Shown in pieces: positions 52,131 through 63,635 of a stretch of 64,000 nt of DNA. Below the pieces are notes generated by a model, which was not told the origin of the DNA, searched no databases, and saw only the letters and a list, made by a program, of their open reading frames with translations. Both the position numbers and the translations under genes were made by a program. Where the stretch lies: contig LUCM01004362.1 in NCBI GenBank assembly GCA_008360955.1, positions 1 to 64,000 of the forward strand. The letters are read 5' to 3'. The DNA comes from Fasciolopsis buskii (Eukaryota > Platyhelminthes > Trematoda > Plagiorchiida > Fasciolidae). The stretch's first letter is position 1, and each line of letters starts with the position of its first letter.

Positions 52131-53240
52131 CTGTCAATTGGGCACACAGGGATAAGAGAGAATCAGTGCACTGTTTTCATCCATACTGAATACTTTACTT
52201 CTACTCATGTCTATTAATGCCGCTGGTGGAAAACACCAAAGTGATTCGATCCTGATGCCTCCACTTCTCCGTCGATTACCGAGGGATAAAACAAAACATG
52301 CCAGAATATGTATTGCTTAAAAACATTTTTTATGTGGCGATAATGTGCCTAAATATTTGTCACCGCGGAAAGCCCATTTCAAGACAGTTTCCAACCGATC
52401 AATGCATTAGATCTTCCATTCATTCTAAGACCACTTTGCATCTGTCACAAACAACATTTTTTTAACTTTATACAATCCTGCGCCTAGATGCCCGCTTCAT
52501 ATACCCAATAATTTTTAGTGAATAGCCGAAATTCCGATTTCCCTCAGTATTCTTTAAGAAGTTTCATTACATTTCTGTATACCAAAAAAATTGTTTTACT
52601 TGAAAACAACTAACTGACAAAACGAAAATCAAAGCAGCAGCCGGATAGTTTTTTTCATTTAATAAATATGTGCTCTGTAGTGATCTAAATAAGTTTGGGT
52701 TCTTTAGCTTTGTCTTGGTCAAGAAAAGAGCTTAATTTTAAGTTCAAGCAACGGGGTGCACAACCGAAGACAAAAAGACTGACCGTCACTGTTCACCTCA
52801 GAAGTTCTAGCCAATCCAAAGGCTTGGAAAGGTTTTCTTTGGGTAGGCCAGCAAACAAGAACACCATCTATTGATTCCCAATAAACTCATCCAACTTGAC
52901 GGACTAATGCTTGCATTTCTGGACTGGAAGATGTATAATCGACAGGCATAGTTCGCCAAAGTTCATGACCTACATTCACCCTCGATGCCAACAGTGATAG
53001 GCCTGTAGATGATTTTAGTCCGTGTTTCGTGAGCAAATCGATAATATTCTATCTAATTTTGACCCAGTATTTGCTTCCATGCTTCACCAGAAATAATGAG
53101 TTAAAATGAAAAAATAATCAGTGCTTACAAAATAAGGGGCCTCGTTGCCGGGGTTGCATCACTCCAAGGATGAATGACTACAGCTTTCAACCGTTCGATA
53201 TCTGCATCGCAGTTGAATCCGAAGCTACATGAATTCGGGT
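52131..53240. other. Non-coding, presumed intronic or intergenic
   Basis: On the minus strand an open stretch at 53139-53272 from an ATG (MLTSLLWRLNPNSC...) ends at a good donor GTAAGC, but it overlaps the repeat at 53241-53410 and may be repeat-derived. Nothing else seen. Confidence 0.35.
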
Positions 53241-53410
53241 TCAACCGCCACAACAAACTGGTTAGCATGAACGGAATCTAGATTTGGTTCATCCGAATCG
53301 TGGTGTCATGCGAAGGTGTAAGGCAATTTACAAAATGGTCTTAGAATCAATGCTAATAATCTGTCTTATTGCCGAAATAGTGGTTCCTGGACACTACAGG
53401 CCGAGAACGT
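53241..53410 (+). repeat. Dispersed repeat of unknown family, copy 2
   Basis: Second copy of the element at 50370-50550, sharing the conserved ATAATCTGTCTTATTGC block and the GGTTAGCA block in the same order. It lies on the 3' side of the Penelope-like relic and could be part of it, but the 50 kb copy has no recognisable RT beside it. Confidence 0.5.
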
Positions 53411-53756
53411 GGCTTAAAGTGTTTTGTTAAAATTGTCAAGACGTCTCAGGTTTATGAGGAGGCCGCATTTGTTTGCAAAAGTCCAAGCGGTTTAGATGCA
53501 CGCGATTGCTTCAGTGGCACTCGGTGTGGCAATTTCGAATGACTCACAGATACCCGCTGAATGTCCCTTGTTAACTATAATTTTCGTTATGGAGCTCCGG
53601 AACGTATTTATTGCTTTATTCTTCAACCACTGATCTGCTATCGACTGGCGTGATCGATACAACCAGCCAAAACAGGAAACTTAGACTAATTAATGCATAT
53701 TGGAGTGATGGACATTGACCGATCCTCTTCGGCGCGTTGAGAGGCCCTTCGGTAGA

Positions 53757-54990
53757 CTAAATGGAACATTGACAATATATACAATGTTGAAAGTGGCCTG
53801 AAGTGCTTTCGAATTGAGCGTGTGATAAGTTCACCACTACGATGCTTAATAAAGGGGACAGTGGAAAATAATCCATTAGTTTTTCATCAATATACTCTTC
53901 GGGATGTCGACTTTCAAATAATGCATTCCCTATCACATCCACCTCCACTTCAATTGTTTCATTTGAGCAAAACCTTCTAGCCTTGCTGGGTTGGACATGG
54001 CTCCGTTTATGGCTTACTGAAGCAGGTTTAATTAATGACCCATTTAGTACATTTTCTGTATACAATCCGATCAGTCAGTCCATTTCCTTCCTCACGATTT
54101 GTAAATCACAGAATACGAGGCACCCTTTGATTTCAGTTGCTACCGCGAATTGTATATTCTCATATGTCTGATTACGTCGTCCTCGCAACTGCGCCAGTAT
54201 TGTAAACGTATAATATGCCAATAAAATATCACCTACGCACTGGTAAGTATATATCCGGCTCAGATGTGTCATCGGTTAACCATGGTTTTCCAGCATTGAT
54301 ATAAAAATACTCGCAAGTAGGTGACCTAGTCGCCGTCCGTTTCCGCTCCATCGAATTAGAAGCACACTTCCATCGGACAAGAATTGAACATTTGGTGTAG
54401 AATGAAAATAAAATTCTCCAATGGTCGTGCAGAGATTCCCATGTTCATTTTTTCATCACCTCAAAAAGCAAAAATTTAGTCAGCCACCAGTACATGAGGG
54501 CGGAACGTTTAAGAAAAAAGAAGTTGCATCTAATTAAAATAACCTATTTTTCATTCATCTGAGGTTTCTGATAACGTTAACAATTTCAAAATTGCCGCGT
54601 ATACAGCTCTGTTATTCGGTAACACACAGGGTCCAGTGTCTATAAGAGATAGTTGACAAATGTATGGTATGGAGAGCCAGTCATCGAAGAGGTCGACCAC
54701 AAGAGGCAATTATGTTTGTGAGTTATCTGGAGATCAGACCGGCGCTGGAAAGAAGAATCAGTAGGTCAGGGAATTCTAAATTCCCTTGCAATGGTGATAT
54801 TATCTCATCGGAGTGTTAGCAGGACTGGAAGTAATTGTTCCACTACCACCAAATTTCTGGTAATTCGTGTTCTCAACTAGAATTCCATCATGCTTCCTTG
54901 TCTAATCTTCCTTGTTCAATAGCAACCACGGCGTCAGCATCCTCATTAGGCTTTGAAATAATCAGCAATTTTGTTATTCAATTCTTCCGA
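53757..54990 (-). pseudogene. Degenerate Penelope-like retroelement reverse transcriptase
   Basis: Minus-strand blocks in Penelope order, in changing frames: ISKPNEDADAVVAIEQGRLD (about 54960-54900), like the KADKGxxVVxxDRxxY region; SMTGSPYHTFVNYLL then TLDPV (about 54690-54630), like LRPIxSxxGSPxHxLAxxLxxxLxPV; YQCVGDILLAYY (about 54245-54210), where the family has RYVDDI; NIQFAVATE, then FCDLQIVRKE (about 54165-54075), like IQFTxExEx...LPFLDxxIxR; then CSNETIEVEVDVIGNALFES (about 53970-53910), like the ICSxETLxxELxxIxxxLxxNGYP region. The frame then runs to TAG at 53757. The catalytic VDD is VGD and many stops intervene, so it is dead. A GIY-YIG endonuclease domain was not recognisable downstream. 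Confidence 0.75.
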
Positions 54991-57900
54991 AGCTTTGCGG
55001 TACTTTTTTCGTCAGCAATCCTTCTTCTGAGTTTTTGTTCTTTTGATGCGTATAAATTATCTCCGTTCTGTTTAGATATTAGGTGTCTTTTCTAAACCCG
55101 GGGTTTGTTTTGTTACGTTCACGAGCTGATTCAGTCTCTTTATGATATCTGGACCAACTGCTTTCGCAAAACCTTAGTCCGAGGGGTAACACTTCCTTTT
55201 GTTGTTTAGCCAGTAGTATTAGCGGGAGCACTGCACAATCCACTTTCCCCTCTAATTTGTAGTGATGAGTTACACATCCCTTACTTACAGGGGTTAATTA
55301 TTCAACTAAAAGGGATTCCTAATTTCTGACACTTCTGTTGTGATGTTTATTTTAACTGTATTCCCTGGAAGACGTGGGTTCAAAGCTCGACGCAACAAAA
55401 GCCCGGGTAAGTTTGGTCACTATTAAAATAACGCGGCTGCATCGATGGCCGGATGGTTATTCCACAAAAGTAAGTACTTTCATTCTTCCTATCTGTTTAA
55501 CCATTGCCAAGTGGATGTGAGTGATTTAATTATTCACTGAACCCATTTCTATGCAGAGTATTAAGAATGAATAGCTGAGGAATCTTCGTCTTAACCGTTT
55601 GTTTTTCCAAAAGCTGCATAAATCCTGGAGTGTCCCAAATAGGAAACGAACGTAATTTCTCAAGACAACGTGCGAAGTGATTTTGCTGGGGTTAATGCAG
55701 CCATGACACTTACGGATTCAATTGTTTCCGTGTGTAAAGGACAGCCCCTCAACTGGCAATCCCAAGGCATTGTCATTATCAGTCTGTCAATGTTTCACTT
55801 ACAACATGAACTGCCTACTCTCCCGGCAGGAACTGTAGTTTAGTCCAGTCCGATAAATTCCAGAAAGTGATATAATTTGATGCAGTCATTCCCATGACAC
55901 GCCTTTAATATCGCTTGCCCTTTGGGAACTTTCAGTAACTACTAATTTCAAGCCGACTGAATCAGGTTGAGTAAATTATTTCAGTCAAAACAACACCTTG
56001 CACCAATTAGGCAGTATGCGACAGAATTTTTCGTAATTGTCAGGCTAGTAATCTAACTTTCCTAACTCCGATTCGATAACCTTAGTGCCTATTTCACGCA
56101 TGATGAGCTCAGTCAAACTCCTTTTAAGTTCCCGTTCTGTTCTATCTCGCCAGATGACCTTGTCAGCAAATATAAATGAGCACAGCAAGTGTGAGACAGC
56201 ATGAACTGTTTGTGGTTGTCCGACAGCTTGACAGGTGTTTGTGGTAAGCAACGTTGTTGTGCTTCATTCTCTGTTCACGTGGCTTGTGCAAAACAGCTGC
56301 TTCGTTTTTCTCAGAATGCGAGATTATTCTTTATTTTCATCATAATTCCACTCCAGTAGAAATCAAGCCATCAAAAGTCTGTTTTATACTCTTCTGTGCT
56401 ATTATCGCCATTTAACTTTTGCTGCGGAAACCTTTACGGAAAAAGACTGCTTCGGCCAACGAACCTTTCACTCCGAAAGCTTTATCAACATCACCCGGTC
56501 AAAATTTCTTCATGACTCTAGAGAAATTTACATGAATCCCACTGAATATTTTTGGTATGATATTGGCAAAGAAATACGTGAATGTCCGTTTTTGAGAGAC
56601 CCAGGAGAGAATCCCGACCAAAGCTTATCCATGCAAATAACCACTGGATTGAAACGGTCATCTGGAATGGCTAAACTAGTTAAGCACACACAGTAGTAGA
56701 TCTCAATTAAACACATTCTAATAGCTTAGGCTAATAACAATTCTACGAAATCACTACACTTATATCGCGGTCTTCAGATGTTGCACTTTTTCAGAGTCCA
56801 CCGGTTTTAAGTTGACCAGAATGTAATCTGCTTGGTTAGCCTGCGGTCATTCCTAATAAAACATTTTATGAAGGTATGTCTTCAATGATCAGCTCAGTTC
56901 TATTTCTGCTCAGGTTATTCTGATTGTGGACTTCATCTTTTGCTAACTTTCATTATGAATGACTGAATTGTCCAAAGAATGAGTGGAAACGCGTTGTGAA
57001 TTGAGCGAGAACATTTTAAACTCTAATGCGAATTTCATTATCACATTATCAAACATAACATTCGGAGATTGTTCAGGTTAATGAAGTCAACATGTCCAGC
57101 TAGGTCTGCTAGACTCAAAAAGTCCACCAGACTCAGCGCGGGTCAGTTGTGTGAGACAATGAATTCGGTAAGTTGTCATATAGTGAAGTCATTTTTAGTC
57201 CCTAATTGTTGGCCTGCCTCAACAATTGACTCAGCCCCTAGGAAATCTGATAATCAAATGGAACCGAAGGGGCATGGTTCACTATTATTCATTTTGTCAT
57301 GTTTGATGTCTGTTGTGCTTTGAATGCTCAGTCATGTGGAACTCACGGTCAGAAGACCAATCGAGACGTTCCGAATAGTGAACAAATCCGAACGCCTTAC
57401 ATAGAGTTGGAAAAATGTCCATCCTTTACCAAACTGTTAACTTCCTTGGGGAGTTCCACAATTCAGTCAAGTTTGCTTTCTTGACTGACTACTGGCCGTT
57501 GCCAGTAGGTAGTGTTAACGTCTTCCCAAAAGACTGAGATCTTTCAAATGTCTGATTACTGTACTTAATTAGTTAAATGACTATTTCTCCTAGCCTAGGC
57601 AGTGAAGTAAAATTTTCCTCAGGAGTATTTGCACTTTTCATTTACTACCGATCGGCTTTAAGTTCGCAATTTTATTTTTTCACAACAAATTACTGTCTGC
57701 CTTCCATCCAACTCTTTAGCTTCGCCGATGTTGAGGGTGCTTTTCCATCTCTGTCAAATTCAATTATATCCAGCTTCGTTAAATTCGCTGAACGGTTTAC
57801 TCCCTGAAAGAACTTTTCTAACTACATAGATCTTTTGCTGAGCGATATTTGGGAAATGAATTGCAGTTAAGTCACTAGTGGAATTGGTTGATCGGTGGTA

Positions 57901-58670
57901 CTTTCATAACAGTGCAGTCTTCATCCACGTAGGTGGAATATGATTTGAACCATCGACTGTAAAAAGCGATGGCGGATTTTGAGAGTTATTTGTCGGTTCA
58001 TCAAGTAACCTCTTTTAAAAGAGGAAATCTGAACGAAAGTGTCGATTGTCGTTGAAAGTTATGCCGAAAGTCCTCGACTGACCGACAAATTCTATTCCAT
58101 GAATCAAAACTGTGGCACGTAAGTAGGTTAACTGTCGATGAATCAGACGATATTGGAATTGTGAAAGTACAAGTATCATCGTGCATGAGATTTCCGACTT
58201 CGCCTGTCTTAGAAGTGACAATAAACATGAAAGCCATCGTGCGGGTTCAGCAGATTATATTCTTGAATACACACACGATGGAAATTTGAAATAATGCTTT
58301 TATCTTTATAAACCTTTAGGTGTATCAGTGACAACTGGAATATGTGCCTGGAAGCAATGTATTGAATCCTTCAATGGGTCCAAATGCGTTGATTGTATCG
58401 CGGACGAGGTGCTAGTAAGCGAGAAGAAAGCTGCAGTGCAGAAATATTAAAGCGTTTTCTTGCAACAAATGAGTTTACTTAGGGAGTGATCTTGAAACCG
58501 TCTGCGATCGGCTGCTTTCCAAATCCAAAATCCAAGAGACTAACCAAGAGGAACATCCAAGGTAATCCGTCGAGCATTTTATATTACATCGAGAGTTTTA
58601 ACTGAATCAGTCATCAACTTAAACGTGAAGAGAAATGTATATGACATTACAGCCGATTGACTTAAAAGTT
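54991..58670. other. Intergenic or intronic DNA, no gene recognised
   Basis: A plus-strand box-B-like GGGTTCAAAGCTC near 55378-55390 has no box A. A minus-strand frame at 56045-56251 reads VIWRDRTERELKRSLTEL without a recognised family. 57.07-57.8 kb holds only chance-length frames. A short inverted repeat CTACTGGC/GCCAGTAG lies at about 57488-57509. Confidence 0.4.
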
Positions 58671-58677
58671 GAAAGAA

Positions 58678-58935
58678 ATGCAAACAATGCGAAAGATTCC
58701 AGACCGGATAAACCAGTCTGAGAACGTGCTTGTGCCTGAAAATCGTACACTAATCTATGCCTCATTGACGTTGTTAGCTATTCCGGCAAACACTATACAT
58801 GCTTGCCAAATTAGTACAGTTAAGTGTATTTACAACGATTCTGGCGTTCATCTAACCGGACATCGCCGTATAGATTCTTATTTTGACGGTAGTCAGGTAG
58901 TCCGTGTAAAACATTGTGAAAGGGATTATCAATAG
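58678..58935 (+). CDS. Unidentified 85-codon ORF with hydrophobic stretch and cysteines
   Basis: ATG to TAG without interruption. Residues 1-20 are polar, then LIYASLTLLAIPANTIHA is hydrophobic, followed by CQISTVKC and a polar tail with one more cysteine. The polar N-terminus is longer than a normal signal-peptide n-region, so secretion is uncertain. No promoter, splice or poly(A) support and no family recognised. Confidence 0.2.
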   Translation: MQTMRKIPDRINQSENVLVPENRTLIYASLTLLAIPANTIHACQISTVKCIYNDSGVHLTGHRRIDSYFDGSQVVRVKHCERDYQ

Positions 58936-60090
58936 ACTATCGACGTCGTGTGGTTGCAACCGAAAAAACAAAGGCTAACAACTTTGTTCGAGCTAACGTA
59001 CTTCGGTACGTAGACTTGCGCTGTAACCTGATAGTTTAAAATGATCGCAAGCCAATCACGACGGTGGTCAAAATTTTTTGAGATGCGTCACAGCGCTTAT
59101 CCAAGTTACTACCGAGAGTTCAGTAAAAAGATACTGATTTTCTAAGAAACAAAGTGACCAACGCTAACTTTCTTGCATACACCACAGGTCGTGATATTCC
59201 CCAACTGGTGTAAGGACAAGTTCCCAAGAGAAAGAAACGCTGACTTATGACATCCGCTTATGAGTCAATGAATAATTGCACTGTTTGTTTTTAAGTCCTT
59301 ATCACGTTTTTATTTTCAAGGAGTTTTAAGTCAAAAATTTGTCTCTGAATTCTCTCGTTTTGTGCATTCAAGTCACAGAGCATGCAGTTTTCACAAGGAA
59401 TTTTTCCAGTGGGCCGCTTTATTTGAACAATGACATAATTAAAAATGCGCCCATAAGTGGATATTTGAACATTTGGCTGGTCCTCTAACTTAATGGGGTA
59501 TTGGAGGCAACAAAAATAAAATTCACGGTTTGGTCATTTAGCATGGTGTCTAAGAAATTGGTCAGTTGTCCATCGAGGCAGACGACCTAAAAATGGACTG
59601 GTTTTGTTAAGTGTTTGGAAGACTGATCGAGATATTCAATGGTGACAAATTAATTGATCGATTCACTGCCCCTTTGAATCTCTACCAACAAAAAAATGGA
59701 ATATTTTCACTGAAAAACTGGTTTACTGACTTACAGAGTGACAGATTGACAGACTAACTCCAACGATGAATGGAGTTTTGTGCATTCAGAAATTAGGCAT
59801 CGATTTTCATCTAAAATGTTGGAACTCCATCTATTAGCAGAGGCTTTCAGGTCAGTAGACAACGTGGTCAATCCAGCCAAGGATAAATGAACCTACAAAG
59901 CTAATCGGCCAATCCGCTGAATCGTCGTTTATCTAGACATTTGTACTGAGGGCGTGTAACCGTTGGAAGTACGCTTTATAAAGAAAGATCACGACCGGTT
60001 CATATTAGTGAAGCCATCATTGTAGTAAGTTACAAAAATCGATTTTATTTTTTTAACCCAATACTTAACTTGGACGATATGAAAATGCGA
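58936..60090. other. Upstream region of the NTR-like locus, no gene recognised
   Basis: Only short frames. It leads into a TATA-like element at 60092. Confidence 0.4.
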
Positions 60091-60091
60091 A

Positions 60092-60098
60092 TATAAAT
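60092..60098 (+). promoter_or_regulatory. Possible TATA box
   Basis: TATAAAT 90 nt upstream of the ATG at 60182. It could place a start site near 60120 and a leader of about 60 nt. In AT-rich DNA this motif alone is weak evidence. Confidence 0.2.
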
Positions 60099-60154
60099 GT
60101 AACCTGTATTTTGCGATATCTTATTTGGAAATAAACAATCAGACGCGTTATTTG

Positions 60155-60169
60155 CTCAACACTTTGCAG
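60155..60169 (+). promoter_or_regulatory. 3' splice acceptor immediately upstream of start codon
   Basis: CTCAACACTTTGCAG ends 12 nt before the ATG at 60182, closely mirroring the acceptor at 11014-11015 on the minus strand. It fits a 5'UTR intron or trans-spliced leader addition. Confidence 0.45.
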
Positions 60170-60181
60170 ATTACGAACAGA

Positions 60182-60295
60182 ATGGTCAACAAAATCCAAG
60201 TCGCCTTGGTCCTGCTGATGGCAATAACATCAGAATCAACATTTGTCACAAATACAAATCCCTCTGAAACGGAGAAGAATCTGTTCAATCTTCTT
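60182..60295 (+). CDS. Signal-peptide exon of a secreted NTR/TIMP-like protein
   Basis: 38 codons from ATG, starting MVNKIQVALVLLMAITSEST: short basic n-region, leucine/valine core, then polar residues, so a clear secretory signal. The exon ends NLFNLL and a consensus donor GTAAGC in phase 0. The following intron is only 41 nt (60296-60336), typical in size for the very small 5' introns known from flukes. In frame it joins the cysteine-rich exon at 60337. About 20 residues separate the predicted cleavage site from the first cysteine, unlike classical TIMPs whose mature chain begins with that cysteine. The product should be extracellular. Confidence 0.65.
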
Positions 60296-60336
60296 GTAAG
60301 CATATTTAGGATATCATGGTTACTATTATCTTCCAG

Positions 60337-60456
60337 TTAACTCGTTGCTCCTGCAAACTGGCGCAAGAAAGGTTCATCCAGTTTTGTAATGCTGAACCAG
60401 AATTCACTGGTTTTAGCACTGAAAACGAAGGCGGGAGGGTAACTGATCGTATTTCC
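60337..60456 (+). CDS. Cysteine-rich exon A, start of TIMP/NTR-like domain
   Basis: 120 nt, 40 codons, phase 0 at both ends. The acceptor is TACTATTATCTTCCAG and the donor CC/GTAAGT is consensus. It reads LTRCSCKLAQERFIQFCNAE and ends VTDRIS. The pattern CxC, ten residues, then FCNA matches the start of the TIMP inhibitory/NTR fold (CxC, nine residues, FCN(A/S)). In that family the first cysteine region contacts the metalloproteinase zinc, so an inhibitor or an unrelated NTR role is possible. The one-residue-longer spacing and N-terminal extension caution against assigning inhibition. A second, similar exon lies at 63411. The next exon is uncertain: an acceptor at 60538-60539 opens a frame containing KIFGTFSLSSTY but is off by phase from the best donor. 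Confidence 0.55.
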
Positions 60457-62026
60457 GTAAGTGGTTGAAGGCACGGTTTGGAACGGATAAATATGAGTTA
60501 CAATCTTCATCGTATAACGTTTGAACGTTGACTGGTGTCAGTCATGCTGTGCAAAAATAAACTGCAAAAACTGAATACAAGTGATGCACAAGAGAAGATT
60601 TTCGGTACCTTTTCACTAAGCTCAACGTACAAATCATCACCCAGACATTACTGTCATCATCAACACAATAAAATAATCATCCGGATTTTCGTCATAATCA
60701 ACACTATCGTATTCATACTCAATTTTTGTTTACCGTAAATTTTCACCTTGTACTTTCGCGTTAACAATGAAGATATTGGAAAAATATATGAGAACAGGTA
60801 ATGAAATGACTAACTTGAAGTTACTCGTTGTTGAAGATTTCTAATCCGGTTAGATTACATTCAAACTTCATTACGATAAGCGTTCAAACCTAGCAAAACA
60901 TCGTTGCTTTCCCCGAAGGCAAAAAATCACACGGACTTAACCAAAAACTGTGGGTTTGTTATCTGATTCATGACAAACAGCCCAGGGTAGGAATATGGAC
61001 ATATTTTGGTAAATATTGCTAATTTGCTACTATTTGCTCATGTTTCTATAAACATCTGCTTTCTGCTTGCACAACAAAATTACTCCGGTGGTGCGACTGA
61101 TCCAACCGACCGATCCCAATCAATGGAAATTTTCCATATTTGCCCGTGAAGTTCAAAATCTCCGATGGCATTTGTTTCACGGCTGATTCGGATCGCGTGA
61201 ATTCTGGTGAAAGAACACTGAAAAATCTACAAACCGCTGCTTGTTAAATTTAAATGTTGGAAGGCAAAGGACTTAGTTTGTTTTATTTAACCGAGTGCAC
61301 GTTTTGTTTTGTTTTGAGAGCATTGTTCACCGTGATATCACATAAATGTTTTTGAACTTTGTGCTCTTTTGATAAAAGATATTAGTTGGGCTGAGATGGA
61401 AAATGTTTTTGGAAGTAAACAAATCGAAACTGTATCTTTCTTTTCTCCATGACACTAAATATCGCAGCAAACAAAGCGGTGATTTCCGTAGGTGAAGGAA
61501 ACCGAAGGGATTTGTGAGCAATTTAATAGTTGGTTGAATAAAATGAAATTTCGTATATGTGTGTTTGTTTACTTAGCAAGTAAAATTCCTATCGATTTAA
61601 AATAAAATTAAGCATATTGTTAAGCAAGTGGCCAACTATCCCAATAGCAGTTCTTCTCGTGTGCTTGTTATCCGACAAGGAGAAACTACAGTTTCACTTC
61701 AAGCGATAATTGCACATTGCACGGTTATTTGCTTTGCATGTCATATAACGCGTTATCATTTTACGATCCAGTCATATTGAAGCCCGAAATGCGGCCACTC
61801 TAGTCAATGAATGGATAAACTGGTATACTTAGTTTCGTGGATCACGCATTCGTTTCTATTTTGGACAGTTTCAACCCGCGTGTAAACAATTCTCCAAAAT
61901 CATCTTCTGTGGAAGTGATGAGTTACTTTATTGGGTTAGTTCATCATTGTCAAACCATCATTCTTTATTATTCGCTTGAATTAGTGCATCATCAGATCGG
62001 TTACTGATCAACATTTGCCTATATGA
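60457..62026 (+). other. Intron or intergenic DNA within the NTR-like locus
   Basis: 60535-60738 holds a 67-codon frame from GTC/ATG (LCKNKLQKLNTS...) that may be part of an NTR-like exon but lacks a phase-matched splice. No other exon was placed. Confidence 0.35.
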
Positions 62027-62212
62027 GCCGGACAATTATATGTGACACTCAAGCTAAATGCCTTCCAGGACAACCAGTCACTAAATCATGTGCAACAGGG
62101 ACAACATGCTCCAGATCCCGAAATTCTGGGTGAACTAAAAGATGACGGTGTCGATCTGTACAGCCAACTCACTGTGAATTTCCAGAGAGACAATCACCCG
62201 GAATTAAAATGA
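62027..62212 (+). CDS. Candidate hydrophilic terminal exon
   Basis: A 61-codon frame between two stops, ending TGA. It contains an in-frame phase-0 acceptor (AAATGCCTTCCAG, ending 62068) followed by DNQSLNHVQQGQHAPDPEIL and ending RDNHPELK. It is rich in D, E, Q and N, without cysteine. Its phase would allow direct joining to exon A at 60456, giving a short protein of about 125 residues, but without the remaining cysteines of an NTR domain. There is no AATAAA nearby; AATAAG occurs about 150 nt downstream. Its place in the gene is a guess. Confidence 0.25.
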   Translation, partial: AGQLYVTLKLNAFQDNQSLNHVQQGQHAPDPEILGELKDDGVDLYSQLTVNFQRDNHPELK

Positions 62213-63410
62213 TCTGTTTCGAGGAAGCACTCAATCACAACTTGGTTTTGAAAATCATGCTTAAACAAGAAATATTGAGTAATCATTCCTCACTATTGTA
62301 ATCGCGAGGGAAGCTCATCACTGGTCATTCCAAACACAACATTCAATAACGTTCAGTTAGTATTCATACATAAATAAGATTTTCTGACTGCAAACCACGC
62401 TTATTGAGAGATCCAAACACGATGTGGATGGAAACTGTTTACATTGACATAACCTCATCCACAGCTTTGGAGAACTTTAGTTAGACTTGAGAGCCACGAT
62501 CATCGCATGGTCAGTCGTGCCGATGATGCAGTTCATTGTCATCTATGCAGTTAACCAATCTGACTCCTGTAACCAATCGCATTAGTTTTACTCCCACTGA
62601 CAGATCCCATCACGAGAATGTACTTCTTGATTAGATTAGATTAAAGTATTCAGACTGGATACTTTGGAACCTCCAATACAGCCATCAGATGATCACATTC
62701 AGTACAGACAGTCACCAATCGCTAATAATTTACCGCAATATTGTTCTTTCAAAGAAACAAAAACAAATAATGGGCATCAATAATATGCAAATTAATGATA
62801 GGGCAGCAGTGTATATTTAAAAGAATCGATAACCACTTGCAAGCTATTTCAATTAGACGGTTCCGCAAATTTGAGATACGTTGGCAGTGTTTGAAGCAAT
62901 GTTCGGGATACATGCGGACTGCTCACTCATTTTCATTGGGTCAGCAGTTGAATGCGCGATCTGCTATGTGTCCGCCGACTGGATAGGAATTCATTTACAA
63001 CCGCCTCAATTAGGACGACACTTATTTTCATTATAAATTGATTGTGTCATAAGCAGAATCTGCGAAGATTCAATACTGTTTCTAACGAACCTGCTCACTG
63101 GTGGCGGCATATGCGATTGCTAATTTCATGAAGCCTCGACTTGACTCCCGACAACCAGACAGGCAATCCAGTTTGTAAATGTTGGCGCATATCGTAAAAC
63201 TAAGTAAATTCACTATATCTGCTACAGGAGCTTATCTTAAGATCCGCAGCAATAGATTTCCATCCAAAAGCTTCAACGCCTCAATAAATTCCTTGTTTTA
63301 ATTTTCGTTTTTGTTATCCGAGGTTGAACTAGTGAAATTTAGGAAACATTGTTTGCTGTAATTTGATAAATGTGATGGCTAATCTATGAACTTTGCCTGT
63401 TTCGTCTCAG

Positions 63411-63542
63411 CAATGCTTATGCCAGCGCACACAAATCCGAGATGCGATTTGCGAATATAGGGCTCACAAGAAAATACGGTTTAATAACCATTCTTTCGAA
63501 GAGACCAGATATTCCAAACGGTCTGCCAAGAGTATTACTTTG
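63411..63542 (+). CDS. Cysteine-rich exon B, second TIMP/NTR-like domain start
   Basis: A strong acceptor TTGCCTGTTTCGTCTCAG precedes QCLCQRTQIRDAICEYRA: C, one residue, C, exactly nine residues, C, the spacing of the TIMP N-terminus. A basic KKIRF segment follows where TIMPs have a VIRAKV-like strand. A plausible phase-0 donor (ACTTTG/GTGAAA) gives 44 codons; without splicing the frame continues to TAG at 63635 with one more cysteine. It begins in the same phase as exon A, so it could be an alternative to A, an additional half-domain, or the second exon of a neighbouring paralogue whose signal-peptide exon I could not find between 60.5 and 63.4 kb. Confidence 0.5.
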
Positions 63543-63635
63543 GTGAAACCCAGTAAAACTTCATCAATAGCAAGAAGTCAAATGAATTTCGCGTGCGTTA
63601 GCCACATATGGACGGCTGAACTAGTAAATAGCTAG

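Noticed and set aside
53139..53272. Minus-strand exon-like frame starting MLTSLLWRLN with GTAAGC donor
   Set aside because: It overlaps the dispersed repeat at 53241-53410, so it is more likely repeat-derived than a host exon; not annotated separately.
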